From: Streptomyces pseudovenezuelae
GTDB taxonomy: Bacteria > Actinomycetota > Actinomycetes > Streptomycetales > Streptomycetaceae
Direction: 5' to 3'
Assembly: GCF_001513955.1 (NCBI RefSeq)
Contig: NZ_KQ948150.1
Coordinates: forward strand, 434,001 to 498,000
Length of the DNA: 64,000 nt
Shown in pieces: positions 40,949 through 49,467 of the stretch. Position numbers and translations under genes: made by a program. The notes below the pieces were generated by a model that ran no database searches, had not been told where the DNA came from, and saw only the letters and a program-made list of their open reading frames with translations. The stretch's first letter is position 1. The number at the start of each line of letters is the position of its first letter.

Positions 40949-41995
40949 ATGAAGCTCGCTCACCCCCGCTCCACCGTCGCAGCAGCCACCGTCCTCGCGG
41001 TGCTGACCCTCGCCACCGCCTGCAACCGCGAGAGCACCAGCTCGGTCGCCGCGGGCGGCGACAAGCCCGCCATCGGCATCGACCTGCCACGCTCCGACTC
41101 CGACTTCTGGAACTCCTACGCCGAGTACGTGAAGAAGGACGTCAAGACCGACGGCATCAACGCCCTGCCGCTGAGCAACTCCCAGAACGACGTCACCAAG
41201 CTGGTCGCCAACGTGCAGGTGTTCCAGAACACCGGCGCCAAGGCCGTCGTCATGGCCCCGCAGGACACCGGCGCGATCGCCTCCACCCTCGACACCCTCG
41301 CGTCGAAGAAGATCCCCGTGGTCAGCGTCGACACCAGACCCGACAAGGGCGAGGTCTACATGGTGGTCCGCGCCGACAACCGGGCCTACGGCACCAAGGC
41401 CTGCGAGTTCCTCGGCAAGCAGCTGGGCGGCAAGGGCAAGGTCGCCGAGCTGCAGGGCGCGCTGGACTCGATCAACGGACGTGACCGCTCCGAGGCCTTC
41501 GCCGAGTGCATGAAGACGAAGTTCCCGAAGATCAAGGTGTTCGAGCTGCCCACCGACTGGAAGGGCGACGTGGCCTCCGCCAAGCTCCAGTCGCTCCTCG
41601 CCCAGAACGGGGACCTGAACGGCATCTACATGCAAGCCGGCGGCGTGTTCCTGCAGCCGACCCTCGCCCTGCTGGAGCAGAAGAACCTGCTCAAGCCGGC
41701 CGGGCAGAAGGGCCACATCAGCATCGTCTCCAACGACGGAATCCCGCAGGAGTTCGACGCCATCCGCAAGGGCCAGATCGACGCCACGATCTCCCAGCCC
41801 GCCGACCTCTACGCCAAGTACGCGCTGTACTACGCCAAGGCCGCGGCCGAGGGCAAGACCTTCAAGCCGGGTACCACCGACCACGACTCCACCATCATCA
41901 AGCTGCCCAACGGCCTGGAGGACCAGCTGCCCGCGCCTCTGGTCACCAAGGACAACGTCGACGACAAGACCCTGTGGGGCAACAACGTCGGCTGA
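40949..41995 (+). CDS. CUT2-type sugar ABC transporter, substrate-binding lipoprotein
   Basis: A 348-residue ribose-binding-protein-type (periplasmic-binding fold I) lipoprotein. The signal peptide ends in LATAC, the lipobox. The mature protein has IGIDLPRSDSDFWNSY, KAVVMAPQDTGAI and the VVSVDTRPDKGEVYMVVRADNRAYG segment typical of the family. By divergence from the catabolic operon it probably binds L-fucose or a related deoxysugar; this is inference. A hairpin and a short direct repeat follow before the ATPase gene, which would let the binding protein be made in excess. Confidence 0.9.
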   Translation: MKLAHPRSTVAAATVLAVLTLATACNRESTSSVAAGGDKPAIGIDLPRSDSDFWNSYAEYVKKDVKTDGINALPLSNSQNDVTKLVANVQVFQNTGAKAVVMAPQDTGAIASTLDTLASKKIPVVSVDTRPDKGEVYMVVRADNRAYGTKACEFLGKQLGGKGKVAELQGALDSINGRDRSEAFAECMKTKFPKIKVFELPTDWKGDVASAKLQSLLAQNGDLNGIYMQAGGVFLQPTLALLEQKNLLKPAGQKGHISIVSNDGIPQEFDAIRKGQIDATISQPADLYAKYALYYAKAAAEGKTFKPGTTDHDSTIIKLPNGLEDQLPAPLVTKDNVDDKTLWGNNVG

Positions 41996-42040
41996 CGACC
42001 GCCCGTTTCGGCCGCCGCGTCGGGGGAGCGCGACCCAGCC

Positions 42041-42087
42041 CCCCAGACGGCCACCCCGCCCCCCCCCCCAGACGGCCACCCCGCCCC
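42041..42087. repeat. Short tandem direct repeat
   Basis: Two copies, 25 bp apart, of a 22-bp unit containing CCCCAGACGGCCACCCCGCC, in the spacer between the binding-protein and ATPase genes. Probably a slippage duplication; no function evident. Confidence 0.8.
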
Positions 42088-42095
42088 ACCCCGCA

Positions 42096-42117
42096 GGCCC
42101 GGGCGTCCACCCGGGCC
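42096..42117 (+). terminator. Attenuating hairpin between binding-protein and ATPase genes
   Basis: GGCCCGG pairs with CCGGGCC around an 8-nt loop, followed by TT. It is a weak stem, more suited to partial termination or 3'-end protection of the upstream message than to full stop. Confidence 0.5.
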
Positions 42118-42155
42118 TTGCGAAGCCCCTGCCTCCGACCCAAAGGAAATCCACC

Positions 42156-43769
42156 ATGGCGGACACCGCGACCGCCCCGGCGACCGGCCCCGGCACCCCG
42201 GCCCCGGTGGCCGAGGCGACCGGCATCAGCAAGAGATTCGGCGCGACCGTCGCACTGCGCGACGCCCGTATCACCGTCGCCCATGGCGAGTCGCACGCCC
42301 TGGTCGGGCGCAACGGCGCAGGCAAGTCGACGCTGGTGTCCGTACTCACCGGTCTCCAGCAGCCCGACACCGGAACCCTGCGCTTCTCCGGTGAGGCCGC
42401 GCCCGCCGTCGGCGACATCGACGCCTGGCGCTCCCGCGTCGCCTGTGTCTACCAGCGCTCCACCATCATCGGCGACCTGACCGTCGCCGAGAACCTCTTC
42501 CTGAACCGGCAGAGCGGCAGAGCGGTGCAGCCCATCCGCTGGAAGCAGCTGCGCCGACGTGCCGAGGAACTGCTCGGCGAGTACGGCGTCGCCGTCGACC
42601 CCGCCGTCCGGGCCAAGGAACTCACCGTCGAGCAGCGGCAGTTCGTGGAGATCGCACGGGCCCTGTCGTTCGGCGCGCGCTTCATCATCCTCGACGAGCC
42701 GACCGCCAAACTCGACGCCCGCGGCATCGACCGGCTCTTCGAGAAGCTCCGCGACCTCCAGCGCCAAGGGGTCGCGTTCCTCTTCATCTCCCACCACCTG
42801 CAAGAGGTCTACGACCTCTGCACCACCGTCACGGTCTACCGCGACGCGAGCCACATCCTCACCGCACCCGTCGCCGAACTCGGCCACCAGGCCCTGGTGG
42901 AGGCCATGACCGGTGAGTCCGCCTCCACGGTCGCCGCCACCGCGGGCAGCACCAGGGCCACGCGCTCCGACGCCGCGGAACTGCTGACGATCGACGACCT
43001 GACACTGCCCGACGTCTGCGAGGACATGTCCCTCTCGGTCCACGCCGGCGAGGTCGTGGGGCTCGCCGGGGCCACCGCCAGCGGCAATGTGCAGGTGGGT
43101 GAGGCCATCGCCGGTCTGCACCGCGCCAGGTCGGGGCGCATCTCGGTCGGCGGCAGGACCGTGCGCACCGGCAGCGTGCCGTCCGCGCTCACCGCCGGAG
43201 TCGGGCTGGTCCCCGAGGACCGTCACCTCCAGGGACTGGTCAACAACCGCAGCGTGGCGGAGAACGCGACGCTGACCGTCACCGACCAGCTCGGCCCGTT
43301 CGGCACCGTGCTGCCCGCCCGCACCAGGGCGTTCGCCGGGCGCATGATCCGGGACCTCGACATCAAGACACCCGGAGCCGCCACCCCGGTCTCCGCGCTC
43401 TCCGGCGGCAACCAGCAGAAGGTCGTCGTCGCCCGGGCCCTGGCCACCGACCCCCACGTACTGGTGGCCATCCGCCCCACCAACGGCGTGGACGTCAAAT
43501 CCAAGGAGTTCCTCCTGGGCCGCATCCGGGAGGTCGCGGACGGCGGCAGGGCCGCGCTGATCGTCTCCGACGAACTGGACGACCTCAAGGTCTGCGACCG
43601 GGTCGTCGTCATGTTCCACGGGCGCGTGGTCGCCGAGTTCGACCGCGGCTGGAAGGACGAGGACCTCGTCGCCGCCATCGAGGGAATCGCCGACGACACG
43701 CCCCTCGCCCCCGCGTTCCCCGTAACCGCCGTATCCGCCTCATCCGGCGCAGACGAGCACGGAAGGTAG
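42156..43769 (+). CDS. CUT2-type sugar ABC transporter, double-ATPase subunit
   Basis: A 537-residue fused pair of nucleotide-binding domains as in RbsA/XylG. NBD1 (about 16-260) has Walker A GRNGAGKST, an LTVEQ signature and Walker B FIILDEPT. NBD2 (about 275-510) keeps LSGGNQQKVVVARAL but its Walker A is GATASGNVQ, without the Lys-Ser/Thr, and its Walker B ends VLVAIRPTNGVD, without the Asp-Glu pair, so NBD2 should not hydrolyse ATP. ATG 42156 follows AAAGGAAA. The permease gene starts 2 bp after the stop. Confidence 0.92.
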   Translation: MADTATAPATGPGTPAPVAEATGISKRFGATVALRDARITVAHGESHALVGRNGAGKSTLVSVLTGLQQPDTGTLRFSGEAAPAVGDIDAWRSRVACVYQRSTIIGDLTVAENLFLNRQSGRAVQPIRWKQLRRRAEELLGEYGVAVDPAVRAKELTVEQRQFVEIARALSFGARFIILDEPTAKLDARGIDRLFEKLRDLQRQGVAFLFISHHLQEVYDLCTTVTVYRDASHILTAPVAELGHQALVEAMTGESASTVAATAGSTRATRSDAAELLTIDDLTLPDVCEDMSLSVHAGEVVGLAGATASGNVQVGEAIAGLHRARSGRISVGGRTVRTGSVPSALTAGVGLVPEDRHLQGLVNNRSVAENATLTVTDQLGPFGTVLPARTRAFAGRMIRDLDIKTPGAATPVSALSGGNQQKVVVARALATDPHVLVAIRPTNGVDVKSKEFLLGRIREVADGGRAALIVSDELDDLKVCDRVVVMFHGRVVAEFDRGWKDEDLVAAIEGIADDTPLAPAFPVTAVSASSGADEHGR

Positions 43770-43771
43770 TC

Positions 43772-44815
43772 ATGTCCGCCACCACAGATCTCACCGAGCC
43801 CGCAGTGAGCACGGCCGAACCGGCCGCCGCGGACGCCACCCGCCGCCGGGTCGACCTCGGGCGGTTCCGTGAACTGTCCCTGGTCCCGGCGATCCTCGTC
43901 CTGGGCCTGATCGGGTTCATCGTCTCGCCGGCCTTCCTCACCGCCGACAACCTGATCGGTGTGGCTCAGCAGTCCACAGAGCTGAGCCTGCTGGTGCTCG
44001 CCACGACCTTCATCCTGATCTCGGGGCGGATGGACCTCTCCCTCGAATCCACCATCGGCGTGGCCCCGGTCATCGCCGTATGGCTCGTCCTGCCGACCAG
44101 CGGCGGCCGGTTCAACGGGCTCGGCCTGTTCCCCGAGTGGACCGCGGTCCCGCTCTGTCTGCTGGTCGGCGCGCTGATCGGCGCCGTCAACGGCTTCCTC
44201 ATCCTCAAGCTGCGGCTCAACGGCTTCATCGTCACCCTCGGCGCTCTGACCATGCTCCGCGGTCTGCAGGTCGCCCTCTCCCAGGGCCAGTCCATCGTCG
44301 AACTGCCCTCCTCCTTCACCTACCTGGGCAAGACGTCCTGGCTGGGCGTGCCCGCCGCCATCTGGGTGTGCGCGCTGCTCTTCGCCGTCGGCGGCGGTGC
44401 GCTGGCCTGGCTCCGGCACGGCCGGGCGCTGTACGCGATCGGCGGCAACGCGGAGGCGGCCCGCACCGCGGGTATCCGGGTCGACCGCATCGTGTGGATC
44501 GTCCTCATCCTCGGCAGTGTCCTCGCCGCGTTCGCCGGCATCCTCTACAGCGGCCACTACGGCTCCATCTCCGCCACTCAGGGCAGCGGCTGGATCTTCC
44601 AGGTGTTCGCCGCGACCGTCATCGGAGGCGTCAGCCTCAACGGCGGCAAGGGATCCGTGTTCGGCGCGCTCACCGGTGTGCTGACCCTCCAGCTGGTCGT
44701 GAACGTCATGACCCTGGCCGGCGTACCGCCGCTGTGGAACCAGTTCCTCAACGGCGCCATCATCATCGTCGCTCTGATCATCTCCCGCTTCGCCTCCGGC
44801 GAGAAGCAGGAATGA
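43772..44815 (+). CDS. CUT2-type sugar ABC transporter, permease
   Basis: A 347-residue RbsC/XylH-type membrane protein with about eight to ten transmembrane helices and the family motif GRALYAIGGNAEAARTAGI in the cytoplasmic loop that docks on the ATPase. The N-terminal 40 residues are cytoplasmic and Ala/Thr-rich. ATG 43772 lies 2 bp after the ATPase stop. Together with the two previous genes it forms a complete importer. Confidence 0.92.
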   Translation: MSATTDLTEPAVSTAEPAAADATRRRVDLGRFRELSLVPAILVLGLIGFIVSPAFLTADNLIGVAQQSTELSLLVLATTFILISGRMDLSLESTIGVAPVIAVWLVLPTSGGRFNGLGLFPEWTAVPLCLLVGALIGAVNGFLILKLRLNGFIVTLGALTMLRGLQVALSQGQSIVELPSSFTYLGKTSWLGVPAAIWVCALLFAVGGGALAWLRHGRALYAIGGNAEAARTAGIRVDRIVWIVLILGSVLAAFAGILYSGHYGSISATQGSGWIFQVFAATVIGGVSLNGGKGSVFGALTGVLTLQLVVNVMTLAGVPPLWNQFLNGAIIIVALIISRFASGEKQE

Positions 44816-44902
44816 CCACGGGCCGTCGGCGGCCTGTTCCCTCAGCAAGTTCGGGCAGAGCCGCCGAACGGCACACACCCCCCCACGCAGAGAGGCCCGC
44901 TC

Positions 44903-45604
44903 GTGGCATTGACGGACGAGGCGATCGACAAGATCAAGGCGATGATCGTCGACGGCGAGCTCGCCCCCGGTTCGCGACTGCCCAAGGAGGAGCTGCTCGC
45001 CGCACAACTGGGTCTGTCCCGCAACTCGTTGCGCGAGGCGGTCCGCGCGCTCACCGCCATGCGCATCCTGATAACCCGTCAGGGCGACGGCACCTACGTC
45101 TCCAGCCTGGAGCCCCACCTGCTGCTGGAGAGCCTCTCCTTCGCCGCCGACGTCTCCCAGGGCCGTGCGGCTCTGCAGCTGCTCCAGGTACGTCGCCTGC
45201 TCGAACCGCAGGCGACCGGGCTGGCCGCCTCGCTGCTGCGGCCGGAGGACCTCGACGAACTGCGCACCATCCTCGAACGGTCCCGGACCGTCGCCACCGT
45301 GGAGGAGTTCGTCGCGCACGACACCGCCTTCCATCTCAAGATCGTCGAAGCGGTGGGCAACCCCGTGCTGTCGATGCTGCTGCAGGTGGTCTCGACCCGC
45401 ACCCAGCGGGTCCGCATCGTCCGTGGCAGCCAGGCCAGTGATGCCCTGAACAACGCCCACGCCGACCACGAGCAGATCCTCGGCGCGCTGCAGTCACGCG
45501 ACGGCCTGCTCGCCGCCGCCGCGGCGACCGTCCACATCACGGCCGTGGAGCGTTGGCTGGCCGCCAGCCTGACCGAGGAGCCGACGCAGACCATCGACGA
45601 CTGA
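44903..45604 (+). CDS. GntR/FadR-family regulator of the sugar island
   Basis: A 233-residue repressor: winged HTH at about 5-65 (RLPKEELLAAQLGLSRNSLREAVRALTAMRIL...GDGTYVSS) and an FCD helical effector domain (about 88-215) with the metal-ligand pattern D...H...H...H. GTG 44903 was used. As the last gene of the transporter operon it is the natural candidate for binding the four TCMTCSGATGWAT-like sites between the transporter and the fucose operon, with a sugar acid as likely inducer. Confidence 0.87.
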   Translation: MALTDEAIDKIKAMIVDGELAPGSRLPKEELLAAQLGLSRNSLREAVRALTAMRILITRQGDGTYVSSLEPHLLLESLSFAADVSQGRAALQLLQVRRLLEPQATGLAASLLRPEDLDELRTILERSRTVATVEEFVAHDTAFHLKIVEAVGNPVLSMLLQVVSTRTQRVRIVRGSQASDALNNAHADHEQILGALQSRDGLLAAAAATVHITAVERWLAASLTEEPTQTIDD

Positions 45605-45699
45605 CGCCGCGGCCCCGGTCCGGCCACCCGACCGCGTCCGCCGGCCGGGGCTCGCTCGCGTCTGCGCAGTACGAGTACGGACAGATCGTGCTCGACGCT

Positions 45700-45789
45700 C
45701 TTCTCGGCGCCGCTGGTCGAGTTGGTGTCCCCGCCGATCTCCGCCTTCAGGATCTGCAGGTTGGCGCCGTAGCCGGGCTTGAAGAGATA
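45700..45789 (-). pseudogene. Fragment of a galactosylceramidase-like (GH59-type) glycosidase
   Basis: A minus-strand frame encodes YLFKPGYGANLQILKAEIGG then DTNSTSGAEK. This matches the conserved stretch of galactocerebrosidase-type enzymes in which Lys-Pro-Gly-Tyr-Gly-Ala and the IGGD(x)NST motif are hallmarks. Reading on in either direction gives unrelated sequence, so only about 30 codons survive. Evidence is recall of the family motif; an alignment is needed. Confidence 0.55.
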
Positions 45790-45797
45790 GCCTGCGG

Positions 45798-46058
45798 ATG
45801 GATGCGAAGCGGTCAGCATTCCTTTCCTTCCCGGACTGCTCCTTCACCCGGATGGGCTTGTACGGGGAAGTGGCCCGCCGCGCCGTGCTGGTCGCCTGGC
45901 GCTTCAGCGGCACCCTCGCCGGCACCGAGCGGCGCGTCGAGTTCCACGGTGACGACCGCGTCGAACTGGGTGAGGACAGACTCATCCACGCCTACCGGTG
46001 CCTTTACGACTACAAGTCCGTGCTGACCCGGATCGAAGCCGCGTCCGTCGCGGCATGA
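45798..46058 (+). pseudogene. NTF2/SnoaL-like fragment
   Basis: An 86-codon frame whose second half (WRFSGTLAGTERRVEFHGDD, then VELGEDRLIHAYRCLYD) resembles the last strands of a SnoaL/NTF2-like domain. The usual N-terminal helices are missing and the upstream sequence is the glycosidase fragment on the other strand, so I regard it as a remnant. A short functional protein cannot be excluded. The remaining 46059-46226 has no supportable gene. Confidence 0.4.
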
Positions 46059-46226
46059 GCGGATCGAGGCCACGTTCGCGGAGGCGGAGCCCACCCTGTC
46101 CGGGCTCGATGACGCCTGCTGGACCTGCCCGGCCGGCGAGCCGAAACGGCCTGGTGCGGCTGGATCCTGCAACTGGCCGTTCGGGCGGGCGAGGACAGGT
46201 GAGCCTTGGCGGGCCGGGCGAGCAAA

Positions 46227-46262
46227 TGGCGCTGCCCGTCCGTGAAAGGAAGGGCAGCGCCA
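46227..46262 (-). terminator. Terminator of the small secreted protein gene
   Basis: TGGCGCTGCCC pairs with GGGCAGCGCCA (11-bp stem, 14-nt loop), 20 bp downstream of the minus-strand stop. Confidence 0.75.
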
Positions 46263-46281
46263 CAGGCGGAAACCGGAAAAC

Positions 46282-46590
46282 CTAGCCGGGGAAGGGCTTG
46301 CTCGCGTCGTCGTCAGCCTTGATGCACGCGTCGAGCTTCTTCTGGAGTGCGGCCGCGTCGCTGAGCGCCTTCCTGGCCGCCGCGGTCTCCCCCAGCTGCT
46401 TCAGCTTCGCGGCCTTGGCCTTGAGGTTGGCGATCTGCTGGCGCAGCTGGCTGGTGTTGCAGGTGACGGAGGCCTTGACCGACACCTGGCCCCGTTCGGC
46501 CGACGTGCCGGCGTGAGCGGGCACGGACGTGATGAAGAAGCCGCCGACGATAGCCGCGGAGACGGCCAGAGCGGACATGCGCTTGGTCAT
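46282..46590 (-). CDS. Small secreted Lys/Ala-rich helical protein
   Basis: A 102-residue exported protein: signal peptide about 1-28 (MTKRMSALAVSAAIVGGFFI, ending AHA), then a short stretch with two cysteines (C44 and one near the C-terminus, CIKADDD) flanking a long amphipathic helix (QLRQQIANLKAKAAKLKQLGETAAARKALSD) that may form a coiled coil closed by a disulfide. ATG 46590 follows GGGGAAC. Function unknown; similar small actinobacterial secreted proteins are uncharacterised. Confidence 0.75.
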   Translation of the reverse strand: MTKRMSALAVSAAIVGGFFITSVPAHAGTSAERGQVSVKASVTCNTSQLRQQIANLKAKAAKLKQLGETAAARKALSDAAALQKKLDACIKADDDASKPFPG

Positions 46591-46806
46591 GAGTTGTTCC
46601 CCCAGATTGGGCTTGCATGGGTCGAAGTGGATCTTACAGGCCTTTGTGACTCGCCAGTAACCACATCTGGGATGTCCGGGGTTGGTCGTCAGCGACCTTT
46701 TGATCCAGTCACTCGGGATGGCCGGGCGCATGACGGCAACGTCCAGGGCAATCGCGCGGATTCTGATCCTGCGTCACCAGATGAGCCGCGCACGCGCATC
46801 CAGGGT

Positions 46807-49428
46807 TCAGGGTGAAGGTGAGGCCGTGCCGAGACTCGCGACGGTTCCTCGCACGGTCGGGTTGCGGTAGAGCTCACGGAGCCGGACGGACGGAAGGCCA
46901 CGGGCGCGCAGCGCGGCGGCGATGCGGACGGCGTACAGGGAGTTGCCGCCGAGCTCGAAGAAGTCGTCGTCGGGGCCGACGGGCACTCCCAGTACCTCGG
47001 TCCAGATCCGTGTGAGGGTGTCGGTGAGGTCGTCGTCGACGGGGTCCGCCGGCGCGATGCCCCGGGTCGGCTGGTGACGAGCGGTGGGTGCGGGGAGCTT
47101 CGTCCGGTCGAGCTTGCCGTTGGCCGTCAGGGGGAGGGAATCCAGGGGGGTCACGGTCGCCGGGAGCATGTGCTCGGGCAGGATGTCGGCGGCCCGTCGC
47201 CGGACCGTGCCGGGGTCGCCATGGCCGTCGGCCAGGACCACGTAGGCGTCGATCCGAGTGGTGGCGGTGTCGGTCGGATCGTCCTGGCGCACCACGACGG
47301 CCGCCGCCCGGACGTCCGGGTCCTCCAGCAGGACGGAGCGGATCTCGTCGAGTTCGATCCGGAAGCCGCGGACCTTGACCTGGTTGTCGATCCGGCCGAG
47401 GTGTTCGAGGTGGCCGTCGGGTCGCAGGCGGCCGAGGTCGCCGCTGCGGTACATGGTGGCGCCGGTGACCGGGTCCGCCGTGAACCGTTGCGCGGTCAGG
47501 TCCCGTCGGCCGAGGTAGCCCCGTGCCACTCCGGCGCCGCCGACGCAGATCTCGCCCGCGATGCCGGGTGGCAGGAGTCGTCCGGCCGGGTCGGTGACGT
47601 ACAGGTGCCAGCCGGGGAGGGGACGGCCGACGGAGCGGGTGGCGGCGAGGGCCAGTTTCCGGGTGAGGGTCTGCTGGGTCACGTGGACGGTGGTTTCGGT
47701 GATGCCGAACATGTTGACCGGTCGGCAGACCGACTCGGGGTGCTGGTCGAGCCAGGGGAGCAGCATGCGTGCGTCGAGGGGTTCACCGCCGAAGACGACG
47801 AGACGGACCCCGATCCGTGCGTGGTCGACGTCCAGCAACTGGGCGAAGGCGGAGGGGGTTTGGCTGAGGACGGTGACGCGTTCCGCGACGAGCAGGTCGC
47901 GGAAGCGGTCGGGTTCCCGGGAGACGCAGTACGGCACCACGACGAGTCGGCCGCCGGTGAGCAGACAGCCCCAGATCTCCCAGACCGAGAAGTCGAAGGC
48001 GCTGGAGTGGAACCAGGTCCACACGTCCGCCGCACCGAAGCCGTACTCGTCGCGGGTCGCGTCGATCAGGGCGATCACGTTGCGGTGCGGTACCTCGACG
48101 CCCTTGGGGCGGCCGGTGGAACCGGACGTGTAGATGACGTAGGCCAGCGCGTCGGGGTCGGTGGGCGGCAGCGTCGACTCGGCGGGTGCGTAGGGGAGTT
48201 CGTCCGGTGTGACGGGCGTGCAGCCGGCTACCCCGGGCAGCCGGGTGACCATCAGGCCCAGCCCCGCGTCCTGGGCCGTGTGGGCGATCCGGTCCGCCGG
48301 GTAGGCGGGATCGACCGGCACATAGGTCGCCCCCGCCTTCAGCACGGCGAGCAGGGTGAGGACGAGTTCGGCGGAGCGTTCCAGGCATACGCCCACCCGG
48401 TCGCCTGCGGCCACCCCACGTGCCCGCAGACCGTGCGCCAACCGGTCGGACCGCTCGTCGAGTTCGCGGTACGTCAAGCCGACGCCGGAGTCGGTCACGG
48501 CGACGCGGTCGGGTGTCGCCGACGCGATCCGCGCGAACGCCTCGGGCACGCTCACAGGTCCGCCGGCAAGAGGGCTGGGGGAGTGGCCGAGCGCCACCAC
48601 GCGGGCGGTCTCCAGTGCGTCGAGCAGTTCGACGTCCCCGAGGGGAGTCTCCGGGCGGTGCAGCACCTGCCGGTGTACGTGCACGAGGTGGCGTACGAAC
48701 TGTGCGGCGATCTCCGTGGAGACGTGACCGCCCAGGTGGACGCAGCGCAACCGCAGGCCGCCGGAGTCCCGGTGGACCGAGACGGTGAGCGGGAACACCG
48801 GCTCCAGACAGGGCACGTACTCGGTCTCCGTCTCGCCCCCGGCGGAGGGGGCCGAGTCGTCGAACAGGAGACCCGCGAGGACGGCGCCCGAGGCCGTGAC
48901 GGGCTTGGACTCGCCGAGTGAGGCGGCGAGTTCGACGGTGAGGCTGCCCCGGTCGGTGCCGATGACCGGCGTGGTGTCCGGGTCGTAGCGGCGCAGCGTG
49001 ACGGCGAGGGCGACGATCCAGCTCGCCTCGTCGCCGGCGTGCTCCAGCGGGACGGTGTGGGCCGTACCGGGGCCGTCATCGCCCAGTCCCCAGGCGGGAG
49101 GCGGCGCCAGGGGGAACGGTTCGGTGGGCGGGGCCGTCTCCCGTGATCGAGCGGACACCCCGACCGCCTGCCGGTGGAGGGCGGTTCGGCCGAGGTGTCC
49201 GCGAGGGGCGACGACGATCAGGTCGCACAGGCCGTCGGCATAGCGCAGAAGGACCTCGCGCGGTCTGTCGGCGGGGCGGGCGAGTTCGACGGCGCGCCGG
49301 CGTTCCGCGAGCGGGTCCGCCGCCGGTACCGGCACGTCCTCGACCCACTGTCCCGGCCGGGCGGTGAGGCCCCGGAACCGGAGGCGCAGGGCGTGGCAGT
49401 GGGCCGCGGGCAGGAGCGGTCCTGACAT
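46807..49428 (-). CDS. NRPS: degenerate C-like domain, Thr-specific A domain, T domain
   Basis: An 873-residue stand-alone loading protein. Residues 1-270 align loosely with the C-terminal half of a condensation domain but lack any HHxxxDG motif, so they should not condense. The A domain (about 290-790) has TSGSTGRPKG and specificity residues read against PheA as D-F-W-S-V-G-M-V-H-K, one or two changes from the well-known Thr code DFWNIGMVHK. The T domain phosphopantetheine site is S830 in FELGGNSLYA. ATG 49428 follows AAGGAA. It is the last gene of the cluster and most likely supplies Thr in trans to the A-less module of the 2080-residue NRPS. Confidence 0.9.
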   Translation of the reverse strand: MSGPLLPAAHCHALRLRFRGLTARPGQWVEDVPVPAADPLAERRRAVELARPADRPREVLLRYADGLCDLIVVAPRGHLGRTALHRQAVGVSARSRETAPPTEPFPLAPPPAWGLGDDGPGTAHTVPLEHAGDEASWIVALAVTLRRYDPDTTPVIGTDRGSLTVELAASLGESKPVTASGAVLAGLLFDDSAPSAGGETETEYVPCLEPVFPLTVSVHRDSGGLRLRCVHLGGHVSTEIAAQFVRHLVHVHRQVLHRPETPLGDVELLDALETARVVALGHSPSPLAGGPVSVPEAFARIASATPDRVAVTDSGVGLTYRELDERSDRLAHGLRARGVAAGDRVGVCLERSAELVLTLLAVLKAGATYVPVDPAYPADRIAHTAQDAGLGLMVTRLPGVAGCTPVTPDELPYAPAESTLPPTDPDALAYVIYTSGSTGRPKGVEVPHRNVIALIDATRDEYGFGAADVWTWFHSSAFDFSVWEIWGCLLTGGRLVVVPYCVSREPDRFRDLLVAERVTVLSQTPSAFAQLLDVDHARIGVRLVVFGGEPLDARMLLPWLDQHPESVCRPVNMFGITETTVHVTQQTLTRKLALAATRSVGRPLPGWHLYVTDPAGRLLPPGIAGEICVGGAGVARGYLGRRDLTAQRFTADPVTGATMYRSGDLGRLRPDGHLEHLGRIDNQVKVRGFRIELDEIRSVLLEDPDVRAAAVVVRQDDPTDTATTRIDAYVVLADGHGDPGTVRRRAADILPEHMLPATVTPLDSLPLTANGKLDRTKLPAPTARHQPTRGIAPADPVDDDLTDTLTRIWTEVLGVPVGPDDDFFELGGNSLYAVRIAAALRARGLPSVRLRELYRNPTVRGTVASLGTASPSP

Positions 49429-49467
49429 CGGGGGGTTCCTTGTCGTTCGGGGGACGGGGCGGGGCCT

